Shown: positions 1-11,512 of the stretch, in pieces
Layout: each line of letters starts with the position of its first letter
Numbering within the stretch: the first letter of the stretch is position 1
Source: Hirudinaria manillensis
Lineage: Eukaryota; Annelida; Clitellata; Hirudinida; Hirudinidae
NCBI GenBank assembly: GCA_034509925.1
Contig: CM067531.1
Location: 1,584,501-1,648,500, forward strand
Length of the DNA stretch: 64,000 nucleotides
Direction: 5' to 3'
The notes under the pieces: model-generated
Databases searched by the model: none
What the model was told of the DNA's origin: nothing
Seen by the model: the letters and a program-made list of their open reading frames with translations, nothing else
Made by a program: the position numbers and the translations under genes

Positions 1-1471
1 CTCTTGTTCATCAATTGACTTGGCGAACACCAAGAAATGGCATGGCTGTTGGACTCATGGGTATCCATATGATGCATCAAAGATGGATTCAGCAACTGAC
101 GTATCTCATCATGTTATTAATAGAACAACAAAATCAGTTGACAGGTGCATTGGTGAAGGTAAATTAATTGCAAGCAAAATGTATTTTGTAATTGTTTATT
201 AAAAATATCTGCTAAAAAATTTTTTTTTAATATTTCAATTAGATCTCGCAATAAGAATAAATCGGTTTGAATCCGTTTCTGAATCTATTTTCACAGGTGA
301 GAAAGTTTCCCTCATTTTATGATAAAGATCATGAATAAATTATGATAAACAAACGAAGACTGACCAATAAATACATTGATATTTGAATATTTGCATATTC
401 AGAATTAATGACTCAAAAATACTCGACAATTATTTAATATTACTCCCTCGATATCCCGAACAGCGGCCTCAACGTACTTCTTTTTATGAAATAAAAATAA
501 ATAAATTAATTAATTAACTAATTAATTAAGGCTTCCTTAAGGCTGGTCCTTTGAGTTTACCTGAATATTTATCATGCTTTGTGTATAATCGTTCGTGTTT
601 ATTTAATTGTTTTTTTTTTGTGTAACTTCTAACACTAAATCTGTGGAGGATTGATTTTGTTCTGAATAAACTCAAAAAAAATTAAATAATTAAATAAAGT
701 TAAATAATGGTTACATAAAATTTACAGACTGGAAGATTATTCCAATTTTGGTGGCAATAATAATCGTCCTGATTGTGTTAACATTCGTGGCCGCTGTAAT
801 CCTTTGCCTGAAGTTAGTCGTTGTAACTCGGATTCTAGGAAATTAGTTAATTAGTTAAAATATAATTAAAATAAATTTAATTAATTAAAATATTGCCTCT
901 GCATTATTCGGTGAATTGTCATTAATTAAGTTTAGCCTGGTTATTTAAGATCGTCCGTGGGTCCCATGCTAAAGCAATTGTTAGAAAATAGAAACTACAA
1001 TTATTAAAATTAAGTGACCAATTTCATTTTTGCGACAGGAAGCCAAGTGGTTTCCACTTAAAAAAAGGTAAAAAAAAGTCTCGAGATACTGGGAGTTACG
1101 ATATCGCTAGAGTTCTAAATTCACAGGAACCAGAAAGATATTTGGGTCCAAACGGGGATATATACACCAATCCCATCCCTGATGTCTTAAATCCTACAGG
1201 AATTTATTCTGATTTAAATGAAGACCAGTATTATAAGGCCAGACAAGTCGAATTAGATATAGAACCAGTAAGACATTTGGGCCCAACAGATGTTCAGTAC
1301 AGCGAGGTTAATCTTAAAGGATTCCATGTAAGAAAATCAAAGAAATATGTGAGTCAAATTGGAGACCAGATATATTCCGAGATCAAACTTGACAACTTAA
1401 GTACAAATTATTCAAGCCGATGTTTGGACCTGGAAGAACAACATTCAAAAGTCGGACTTGATATGATTTAA
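1..1471 (+). CDS. Receptor A: PAN/apple-like single-pass membrane receptor with ITIM-like tyrosine-rich tail (5' partial)
   Basis: The gene enters from the left edge. Exons by splice sites and phase: 1-158, 243-296, 728-812, 1039-1471 (stop TAA); 242 residues are visible. The first exon is the end of a PAN/apple-like domain and matches receptor B (GCWTHGYPYDASK, then SHHV.NRTTKSVDRCI). The 54-base exon is a stalk. The third exon encodes one hydrophobic helix (DWKIIPILVAII...AAVILCLK). The last exon is a cytoplasmic tail of about 143 residues rich in tyrosine: GSYDIA, RYLGP, DIYTNP (a YxN Grb2-type site), GIYSDL, VQYSEV (a canonical ITIM), KKYVSQ and QIYSEI. The motif LGP(N/T)xD.xY occurs twice in the tail, and once in receptor B as LGPGGDTYT. 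The lectin-like half expected from B and C lies outside the window. A surface receptor signalling through SH2 proteins is inferred, not shown. Confidence 0.72.
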
Positions 1472-1555
1472 GTGCACGGCATCCAAATGATATTTGGATC
1501 TGATAGGAGATCAGTTTACCAAGATTTAGAATGAATTTTCGCCTGATAAAACTTT

Positions 1556-1561
1556 AATAAA
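1556..1561 (+). terminator. Poly(A) signal of receptor A
   Basis: An AATAAA hexamer lies 85 bases after the receptor A stop codon, inside an AT-rich 3' UTR. Confidence 0.6.
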
Positions 1562-2945
1562 GTATAAATTCTGAAAATACGCTTTTAAATTCTAAACCAA
1601 GAAGTTACTCGTCATTGTTTCCTTTACCACCACCGTCATGGATAATCAGGAGATAATTTTTGTTAAGGAAGTTGTAAATCATTTTACGGGATCCTTTCTC
1701 TCGAATTCTATAATTCATGTCGTTATCAGATTTGTTACTTAATAACTGTTACATTTCTCTGTGCCGAATGTTATTGCTGATTTCTAATTCCATTTGATCC
1801 AAGGGCTCGTTGTTTGCTTGTTTGTTTGTTTGTTTCATTCATTCCAACAACTAGTAAAATCGTTATTTTCTTTTATTAACCATTTTAATCGTTGCTTTGA
1901 AATCAAACATTGCAATATAAACGAGAAACATGTGATTAGATTAATTTTAAAATATCCAGAGAATTCATAATTTTTAAAAATTAATATTAATAATATTAAA
2001 TGAGGTTAATATTATTTTATATTTTTATGGATTAATAAAAAAAACGTCTTGTTACCAAATAAAATATTTCGCTGTCCAATAAAGAAGTACATTATACTGT
2101 TAAAAAATATTTAACATCACCTTAAAAGTTATTACGAGGTGGATTTTTAATTTAATATTATTGTTTGAGCTAGTCAATTTTATTATTAATGTAAATAAAT
2201 TATGTTTCTATTAAATAACCATGTCAAATAAGTGCCATAATTAATATGTTAGTAATTGTCCCATGATTGCCTAACTTGTGAATGACTGTTATTGCGATGT
2301 TATAAGTCATGATTGATTATGAAGCATAATTATATCACATTACCATTATTATTATGTCGCCTATTCATTCATTTTGATTGCCCTGCCCCAATTCTTAAAT
2401 TAAACAGTCTAATTAGACAGGCAAGCAAGTAAAGTTCTGTTAGGGATATGTATTTTGTTTGAATTGATTTGATTTAGTATAATATTGTTGTTGTCGCTGT
2501 TGTTGCTCATTAAAGGATTACGGTTACTTGCAAGCCAAATAACCAGATTGAGGCCTGAAGTAATTTTGACTGAAAATTAATGACCTCACCCTTCATAGTC
2601 ATCATTGCATGACATAATGAAGTACATAATTTTAGCGCTTCCTCATTCTGATAGAGCTCCTTAGATAGTTCCGCAACTGAGCTCAACTCGATGCAGAGAT
2701 ACAGAAGGGAATATTTTTAATATTTAATTTTTAATTAAAAGTTTCAAAATCTATTGAATAAAAACAGATTTTCGGAAGATTAATCGAGGTTACTCACCTT
2801 TTGGACAATATATTTTTATAATAAACTTAGCGAAATGTGGAACAACAATATACTTAGTGACTTTTTTTTATAAATTTGCAATTTATAATGTAATTTTAAA
2901 ATCAAATTTCAGGAAAAAGTAACGCCATTAGCTTCATATTGTAGA
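1562..2945. other. Intergenic, receptor A to receptor B
   Basis: AT-rich DNA with no convincing coding segment. A possible acceptor (ttcag) at about 2908-2912 sits 33 bases before the receptor B start codon, so B may have a 5' untranslated exon upstream. I see no transposon or RNA gene here. Confidence 0.5.
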
Positions 2946-4694
2946 ATGAGACATGGAAAAGGGAAAAATATATCTATTGTAATTATATTAATAAACCATA
3001 TACTATATGCTATACTAATGGTACAATCGTCTTGCCAAGTGACGAAGAAAAATGCTTGGTGCGATCCTTACGACACATTCTGCATGTTTTCTGAAGGAAA
3101 TGACATTAGAGTTTCCAGTTTATCAGAAGCTCAATTGAAATGCAGTGAAATTAAAAACGACAGTTGGCCTGTTGAATTAGGAGACGAAAGAGTTAAAGAG
3201 GTTTTTATTGAATTCATTAACAACCATTCCATCTCCAATGTCATTCTCAACGCTTTCAATCGAAATGGACACTGGTATTGGAAGACAAGCAATATAAGTG
3301 AGCTTAAAATTAGTTGAAAATGATTGTTGTATTTATTTTACCAATTATTTAAAATACTACAATATTCATGCTACAAAAGGCGTTGCTGGAAGTGAAATCG
3401 AGGATGAGAAAGGCATCGTTTTATATTATAATATCTCTGCTTATTTCTCAAATTATTCAGTTGTCTGTATGACAAGTGAGTACACGTGATTTTTGAAGCT
3501 TTTGATTATCCCAACAATGTGCAATCAAAAGTATTATAAATTATAACTCAGAAATTATAATCCAAACGAAATATCAGTTATTATCCCTCATGTGGATCCA
3601 GAAAACCTCCCTCATGTTAAAATAGATTTTCTAAAACGAACGCCAATTAAATATGAGAAAAATTCCTTGTTAATTAAAATTTTGTGAAAAAAATTGGTTT
3701 AGATTAGCCAATATCAACTTTGCAGATTGCAAGGCTAGTTGGTCTATCTTCAATCAGACAAAGTTAAATCTCCCCGAGCAGACGGCCAAACACGAAGTTC
3801 AAATAAATTCATTAGAAAAATGTAAAGAATTCTGTGAGAAACATGCCAACTGTTCTTCAATTGACTGGACTTATGTTTCTCAATTTCATGGATGTTGGAT
3901 CCACACGTATCCGTACAATAGTTCAAAGCGAGATTCAACGAACGACACGTCTCATCATGTTGTTGACCGAACTGTCAAATCGGTCGAGAGGTGCATCGAA
4001 CGTGAGTTTTTTTAACGGTCATATCTAGTCTAGCTGAGAAAAATATGTCGTCTGTGGATAGCTGTTTACAGCTCCAACTTTTTCTCTTATTATCTTAAAT
4101 AAACTGGGAAAATAATTGTTATTAACTTCTAAGAACTTCCTCTCTGATTTTATAAATAATTACTTCTCACAGAAACAACATCTCAGAAAAATGACTCAGA
4201 AACACAAAATCAAACAAGTAAATTCTCCTAAACTAAGACTGATCTGAATTAAAAAGAAACCCAGCTACTATTGAATATATTCGTTTATAATAATCGATCT
4301 CAAAATAAATGTAATTTTATTTCGAATCATTTATAATAAAATAATTGCAGTGAACCTCATTTTAGTTCTTGTTTCAATTCTCACCATCGTCCTTATTTCA
4401 GCAGTCTTCATTCCAATATTCATCTGGCTCAAAAGGTATGCCCTGAAAAATTAAATGGTAAATTAAATGCTAGAGAACATTATTTTCAAAAGATATTTAA
4501 ACTATTTTCTCAGAAGAAAGTATCCAGTTTCTCAGCCATCGCAACAAAGTGGTGATCGAAACACAAATAATTGTGAAAGGGGGAAAGATGTGAATGTGGC
4601 TCTCCAACGATTTTTGGGACCGGGTGGGGACACTTATACACACGTTAACCACGTCAATTTAAAATCTAATCTCGATCGTAGAAATGCCACATGA
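2946..4694 (+). CDS. Receptor B: C-type-lectin-like plus PAN/apple-like single-pass receptor with short tyrosine tail
   Basis: Complete, 344 aa. Exons: 2946-3297, 3380-3475, 3726-4001, 4173-4217, 4351-4435, 4514-4694; all phases agree. Residues 1 to about 30 are a signal peptide. Residues 35-149 look like a C-type lectin fold: a helix with EAQLKCSEI, then the NVILNAFNRNGHWYWK strand with its W.W, and a final SVVC cysteine. No EPN/QPD or WND calcium motif is seen and the usual C2-C3 pair is not evident, so the fold call is moderate. Residues 150-241 form a six-cysteine PAN/apple-like domain (DC, EKC, FC, NC, GC, RC). Residues 257-283 are the membrane helix. The tail of about 60 residues keeps RFLGPGGDTYTHV, matching the repeated motif of receptor A. 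An in-frame stop lies just before the ATG, supporting this start. The ligand is unknown. Confidence 0.75.
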
Positions 4695-5344
4695 ATATTT
4701 ATAAGGCAATTACGATGCGACTATAATTACTACTTCTGCGAAAGCTGGCTCTAAAATACTGTTCTGGCTGAAAAATGAATTGTTTAACATCTAATTTTAG
4801 TGTTGTTTTCCATGACATTTTAACCTACCTATTATGTTTTTTTTATTAGGAAATATATTTTCATTCATTTTGGAAGTTTCAATATTGTCCCGCTACTATA
4901 ATCAAATCATATTTCCTGAATGCCTGACTCCATGGATACGATCTGAAAGTGTTTTTGCTCCATGGTTAATCTCCTAATCTGTCATGGGCGTCTAATTAAT
5001 CTGAAATATTAAATTAAGACAACTGTTTCAATGCTTGGAAGTAAATGAAAAAAATACATTGTTCATTTGTTCAATTAAGCCGTTATTATTTTAACAAATC
5101 CAGATTTATTATGTTATAATATACTAGACGAAGATGAAATAGAATAGAATATAATTGGTTCATTTTAGTTCCACGAATCCACAAAAACATGCGATTGTCA
5201 TCGTCAGTTGATCGAAGGTTTACCTGTGTCGAACTACGGACTTCGTATTTTAAGACTTGACATCCGTATTGGGATAAACAATCGATTAGATAATAATAAT
5301 AATAAGTAGTAGCTATATTAGTTGAATGCTGTTGAAATCGAGAA
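4695..5344. other. Intergenic, receptor B 3' UTR and oxidoreductase upstream region
   Basis: No coding segment is seen. It should contain the receptor B 3' UTR and the promoter of the downstream + strand oxidoreductase. No clear AATAAA or TATA box was identified. Confidence 0.45.
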
Positions 5345-8300
5345 ATGGCTGAGAGACAAGTTACCGCCATAGTAATAGGCGCTGGAAATCGAGGGTTCGC
5401 TTATTCCAAATATGCGTTGGATTGCAAAAGCAAGTTTAAGGTGGCTTATTTTTGATTAAAACATTTCTTAGACTGAGTTTAGAATCTCAGTTTTCTGTAT
5501 TCATATTGGTCGAATCTTTTAAAGATTGTGAGTGTTGCGGATCCAAACAAACGCAGGAGGGAGAAAATGACACAACTTCACGATATTCCACCCGAAGCAA
5601 CATTTGAAAGTACGTGTCAGAAGTAAATTCATTTACTTAGCTAATGTCAGTAGTTAGTTTCAATACTTGCAATTGTTTATTACTAGTTACTTATTTTGAA
5701 GAAGACATAAACATTTATTCAATTAGCCTGGCAAGAAGTTGTGGCAAAGCCAAAATTTGCAGATGCTGTCCTAGTTACAACAATGGATCGAATGCATAAG
5801 GTCTCGAATATGATAAATTATTAACCTATTTGTTTATTTAATTATTTGATTATTTTATTAACATTTAGGAGCCAGCTGTTGCCTGTGCTAAGCTTGGTTA
5901 CCATATTTTATTGGAAAAGCCAATGGCAGTAAGTAATCAAGTGATAGCTTGTTTGTATCTATTTGTTGATAGATTTTTTTTCTACTTAGTAGCTTTAGTC
6001 AGTCTTTATAGTGTCTTATATTTTGAAATGAGACATGAAAGATGTATTGTAATTATGCAATGAGACTTGAAAGCACTTCTTAGTTGGTCTTAGAACTTGA
6101 GGAAATTGCAGGCTGGGTATTGAACATGAACTGATACAACAACAACTGATACCATTATTGCCACGTGAAGGAATACTGCCCAATTTGTCCAATCTTCACA
6201 AATACATTTATTTATTTATGTGGCCAAAAAATACACTGAAATTAATAATAATAATTGTTTTTTTCTTTTTCAATCTCCAAGACAACTCCAGAAGAATGCA
6301 AGGAGATTGTTGACGTGTGTCGCAAGCAGAAAGTCATGCTGGCCGTCGGACACGTGCTGAGATACGACGCTCATGCCATCATGATTAGGGACATAATCAG
6401 GTCAGGAGAATTGGGTCAAGTCGTTAATATTCAACACCTCGAACCGGTTAGTTTTTCAATTCAGAATATTCAGACTATATATTTAGATTTTTAATAAAAC
6501 AAATTAACTCAAAAAACATTTAATTAATATAACATTAAATTTACAAAAATAAATGAATAAAATTCAAAAACGAGTATAGAAATTATTCTTTGCACCGATT
6601 AGTCGAGACTTTAACAAGGCTTACTTAACTTATTACTTTACTAACTTCTTATTACCAGATTGGTTACTGGCATTATTGCCACTCATTCGTCAGAGGAAAT
6701 TGGGGGAAGGAGGACTCAACGACCTTTCTGTTCATGGCCAAGTGTTGCCATGACGCTGACCTCGTTCAGATGTGGCTCGGACCTGAGAATAGGTGCAAGT
6801 CGGTGTCGTCTTTTGGTTCTCTCGTTCACTTCAAGAAGGAGAACAAGGTGAGTTGTGAGGGTTTTTGAATTGTTTTTTTTTTGAGCTGTCGGAGAATATT
6901 TCTCTCTCTTTTCATCGTTTTTAAAGTTTAATTTTAATGTTTTTTATTTATTTTGATTTTTTTTTGTAGTTTAGATTTTAGTAATTTTCTGCTAGGTTCA
7001 TGACAGATTTTAATTATATTATATATGTGTTGTATTTTAATAACAATAAGTTATTAATAATAATAATAATAACAATAAATGTTTAATCAGTAAATCATAT
7101 TTTAATGAATTTAAACCACTTCATTCAGCATTTATATTTTAAAATTTTTATTTTCAAAATGAGATTTCAAATCTTCACATTACAAATTATTTCTTGGAAT
7201 TAAAATCTCTTAAAAAATAAATTAAAAAATATGATTTAAAATCATTTGAAAACATTTCCAGCCTCCTGGAGCTGCAGACAGGTGCCTCAATTGTTCAGTG
7301 GAGCAGAACTGTGCCTTCTCAGCCAAAAGACTTTACCTTGGACTTGCCAGCAAGGTCTGTGATTGCTTGTAATTTATAAGTTATTGTTAATTATGGAATA
7401 TATATTACTGGAAATATTATATATATATTATATACATCGGCCCTTGTTAATGTAGCACCTGATCCCTAAATATCATCTTAATATGAAAATATTTTATTTA
7501 AAATTACTTCAACATGGCCATTTATTACTTAATTATTTTAATAAGAATTTAATTAATTAATATTTATCCATGTTTAATCAAATATGTTGTTGCATCTTTT
7601 TATCGCTTGTTTGTTGTTTGTTTCAATTTTCAGTTTTTGTTTTTTTTTAAAGTTATTTGGAATTAATTTAATAATATATATATTGAAATTATCGGATTTT
7701 TAATCAAACATTGAGCCAGATTTTGTCAAATTTTTGAATATTTCCACATCTTTTTTTATACCAATATTTATTATTATTATTATTATTACTAAGTCTTGTG
7801 GTTATATTATGATTATTTATTATAATGATAATATATTATATTTATATTTATATTTATATTTACATTCTGCTTCAAAGGGATGCAAAGGTTGGCCCTTGAA
7901 TATTCTGACAGACGAGGTACCCGACCTGGAAAACATAACGGAAAGTTTGAGGTCGGGTCCTTACGGGAGGTGTGTCTACAATGGTGATAATGATGTCGTT
8001 GATAATCAGGTTTGATTGTTATTAACATAATTTATTATAATTTATGTGTTCTAATTAGCAGCATAATTAATAACATTATAGTTGATATATGTTGTAGAGA
8101 TTAGCATAAGAAATGATGGATTCATATTCTTTAAACCAGAAGATGATCTTTTTTTGTAGTTTTACATTTTAGGCCCCAGAATTAACATGAACATTTAAAG
8201 AATTAATTTATAAATTATCATATATTATATATATATATATATATTATTATTTGAAAATTACATTTTCTTTATACTTAGGTATTAATGAACATTTACAAGT

Positions 8301-9917
8301 TATAACAACAACATGATGATAACATAATTAATCATCGATTTGATAACCATCTGATAACTATTTCGTAACCAGGTGGTGATAATGAACTATGAAAGTGGAG
8401 CAACGGTGAACCTCACAACGGTGGCCTTCACGAAAGAAGTTTGTGAAAGAAACACGAGGATTTGTGGAACGAAAGTCAGAACTTAGAATTTGTTTTCATA
8501 AAAAAATTAAATTATTAATTAAGATTATTATTATATAAATTATTAATTAAGATTATTATTATATAAATTATTAATTAAGATTACTATTATATAAATTATT
8601 AATTAAGATTACTATTATATAAATTATTAATTAAGATTGTTATTATATAAATTATTAATTAAGATTATCATTATTAATTAGGACTATTATTATATAAATT
8701 ATTAATTATGACTCTTTTGTCTTGAAAACAGTTTCTTTAGTTTGATTGTTTTCATGAATGACGTCAATTGAAAAGTGAGACATCGCTCGGTGATTAGTAT
8801 TCATTTTTAATTTAATATAAAAAAATAATATAATATAATAACATAAAAATTAATAAAAACTTTTTATAAAAATGTGTTTAAATAATTTTCACAGGGAGAA
8901 TTAACCTGTCATTTTTCGGAGGCAAACTTGTACGTGTTTGACTTCCTGACTGAGACAAAAAGTGGGATATTGGTTGTGAATTGATCAAAGTTATTGCTTA
9001 ATAATCAGTTAGCTGATAAATAATAATAAATAAAGTTAAATAATGTTAATAATAAATATGTTTATTATTATTTATTATTAATTAATTAATAATAATTGAT
9101 TAATTAGGAGCATGATTCTAAGATACTTTATGTCATCCACTGCAATGATTTGTTGTGAGGATGAAACATTGTAATGTAGTACAATTTAGTACAGAGTATT
9201 TAGTAGTACTTATACTATGAATCTTTTAAAGATTAAAGTTTAATGTAATGTAGTACAATTTAGTACAGAGTATTTAGCAGTACTTATACAATACAGTATT
9301 TGTTTGATGGTACATTTTATAAATAAAGGTCATATCTTGGATATACTAAGTTAACCTGACCCTGGAGAAACATATTTTATTTACAGTTGGTTTAATTACA
9401 TTTTTTTATTCTTTAGAATTTAATTTGCTTTTATTTCTCAGAAACGTACAACGTTCACGAGGAGGGGAAAGTGAAGGTTGGACATTCGGACTCTGACTTG
9501 GAAACGATCAAATGTTTTGTTGAAGCTGTTCAGGTAAACAAAGATAGTTTTTTAAAGGTTTTTATAATATAAATATAAATATTATTATAGATATAAATAT
9601 TGTTTTAAATATTATTATAAATATAAATATTGTTTTAAATATTATTATAAATATAAATATTGTTTTAAATATTATTATAAACATTATTTTTGGAAAAGTT
9701 GTTTCTATGACTAATAAATTTAGTGAATTCATTAATGTCTCATTGTTGTTAAAAGTTGAAAAAAATAATAATTTATTTTTAATTTTAGAAAAATGATGAA
9801 AATCTGATTCTGACTGGTCCAGAGGAGAGTCTCAAGAGTCACATCCTTTGTTTTGCTGCCGAGAAAGCGAGATTGGAGAACAGAGTCGTAAACTTGGATG
9901 AATTTTCGAAATTTTGA
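5345..9917 (+). CDS. GFO/IDH/MocA-family NAD(P)-dependent oxidoreductase (StrI-like)
   Basis: Complete, 427 aa, 12 exons: 5345-5440, 5525-5609, 5727-5800, 5869-5928, 6282-6446, 6659-6847, 7262-7354, 7878-8009, 8373-8474, 8895-8961, 9442-9533, 9789-9917 (TGA). The N-terminus is a Rossmann fold with GAGNRG; the family's EKP motif (Lys102) is present in [16 protein letters not shown] and the helix [13 protein letters not shown] match the second half of the family active site. By family knowledge it oxidises or reduces a sugar, inositol or similar polyol using NAD(P); the substrate cannot be read from the sequence. StrI-like is my recognition of the [11 protein letters not shown] and [10 protein letters not shown] blocks and has not been confirmed by search. 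No signal peptide, so probably cytosolic. It sits between two receptor paralogues but shows no functional link to them. Confidence 0.88.
8513..8705. repeat. 28-bp tandem repeat in oxidoreductase intron 9
   Basis: About six and a half imperfect copies of a 28-base AT-only unit built on attaattaagattatta. It lies wholly within the intron between exons 8373-8474 and 8895-8961. Minisatellite; no coding or CRISPR character. Confidence 0.75.
9171..9288. repeat. 44-bp direct duplication in oxidoreductase intron 10
   Basis: The segment 9171-9214 (gtaatgtagtacaatttag...) recurs almost unchanged at 9245-9288, with a 30-base spacer. It contains repeated GTAC sites. Confidence 0.7.
9575..9685. repeat. 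30-bp tandem repeat in oxidoreductase intron 11
   Basis: About three and a half copies of a 30-base unit containing tataaatattgttttaaat. It is confined to the intron between exons 9442-9533 and 9789-9917. Confidence 0.7.
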
Positions 9918-10284
9918 GTCTCAAATGGTCTTTCATACTCAAAATACCTCGGTCCAATGATCGTGTTTGGAATTATTGGGTGATTATTGCCTTATTAACA
10001 AAATATTTCTTCTTAAACCTTTTAATTTCTTGTTCTTGTTCTGCCATCTTGTTTATTTTCTGAAGAAAACTTTGATCTTCTACAATCGCCACATTCAAAG
10101 CACATTACAAGAACTATCTACTAAACAAGTACAGCTTGGTGGCCCTTTAAATGGGAGGTGACTCCCTTGAGGTTACCAGATTTGAAGAAAATGAATTCAG
10201 AAAAAATAAAATTTTTCTTTGACAATCGTGTTTGAGGTTGAGGCACTATTATTGCCTTTTTAAGCGAATAATTTTTTAAATTAC

Positions 10285-10362
10285 TTAAAAAGGTAGTTTA
10301 GCCTCCGACGCTACGCATACGGCGCTATATAAATTAACTATTATTATTATTATATCCTGTTT
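10285..10362 (+). mobile_element. Possible 3' tail of an L2-like LINE/SINE
   Basis: The string ggcgctatataaatta followed by a TTA/ATT microsatellite has the look of the 3' terminus of many L2-clade elements and derived SINEs in animals. Only the tail is visible; no reverse transcriptase is present. Recognised from memory of the motif, so confidence is low. Confidence 0.35.
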
Positions 10363-10514
10363 ATATATTTTTTTTTGTGTTTCTATGTATTTTAAACCGG
10401 CGCTTATTACTCAAAATTATTTTCACATTTCTCAGATCAGCTTTTAGCATCATGGCATAATGTTGGAACGCTGCAAAACTGATATTTATTCTGCATTAGT
10501 TATTGATGTGACAA

Positions 10515-10605
10515 TACAATAAAACCTGTCTTTAGGGACAGGTCTAACTTGCACAAAAAAGTGTCCCTGTGGGGAGGTTGTCCATTTTCTCAGCTGCCTA
10601 TGTTA
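10515..10605. mobile_element. Possible pogo/Tigger-type DNA-transposon terminal remnant
   Basis: Contains a perfect 7-bp inverted repeat, ACCTGTC and GACAGGT (10524-10530 and 10537-10543), followed by a gtgtccctgtggggaggt segment. This resembles the GTCC-rich ends of Tigger/pogo-like elements. No transposase is seen and the other end was not located. Confidence 0.3.
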
Positions 10606-11512
10606 AACTATAGCAGCAACTGATTAATCATCCAAGCTTCAATGATGTGAAATAGCTGTCATTTCTCTATAGTCAGTTTCAATGGAGATTTCTTCCTCAT
10701 CACAATTATTATTATTTTTATTATTATTATTATCATTATCGTTATCATTATTATTATTATTATGTATGACATCCTTCATCCAGTGGCATGAATTCCTGAA
10801 AAGTCACATCTGAAGTAAAAGAACAGAGACAAATTCAGTTTGTGATGCCTCATCCTCAACTTCGATCTCCACCATGTCATCATCAACTTATTATCCAAAA
10901 ACCACAATTTCCAAAACATTTAAAAATTGTTAATGGTCTCAATAAGCCCCAAGAAATTTTTACCCAATTCATCAAATAATGTAACACTCTTTGAAATGTC
11001 TGAAGCCTGAATACCTCATTATACCTCAATATACCTCAATTCTATTAAATTATACATTTAATAAAAATAAAATATTAAATTGACATTTGATGCATTCTAA
11101 ATCTGAAGTCTTTGGAGAGTTCTGAGACTAAAGTGCACTTTTAAAAAGAGCGCACCTGTCAAACTTGGGTGATTGACAGGTGCGATTTAAAGGTGTTATT
11201 CTGTAACGTTCAAGTCACATATTCAGATGTCAGAGAATCATATATTTTACGATTTTAAATTTTAAATTTTTTTTGGGTTTTACAAAATTTAGTTTTACAA
11301 AAAACTGCAATTAACTAATCTAGTTTTAATAATTTATTTTTACCTTTTGTTTAGAAAGCTACAAAAGGCTAAACCACACAAAACATTGCAGGGTTGGAGA
11401 TACGTATATATACGAAGGATTTCAGGTTAGAATCACATTGCGTGAAAAATTTGTTTTAAGAGGTTGAGGTTACCGATTGTTACCGATTAAGTGAACATTA
11501 GTGGCGGAAGAC

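Larger units (their letters stand above)
9918..11512. other. Intergenic, oxidoreductase to receptor C
   Basis: An AATAAA at about 10205-10210 is a plausible oxidoreductase poly(A) signal. The rest holds two possible transposon remnants (separate entries), a TTA/ATT array near 10700-10765 and no convincing gene. Confidence 0.5.

Noticed and set aside
8513-8705. Regular 28-bp repeats considered as a CRISPR array
   Set aside because: The units are contiguous with no unique spacers, AT-only, and lie in a eukaryotic intron.
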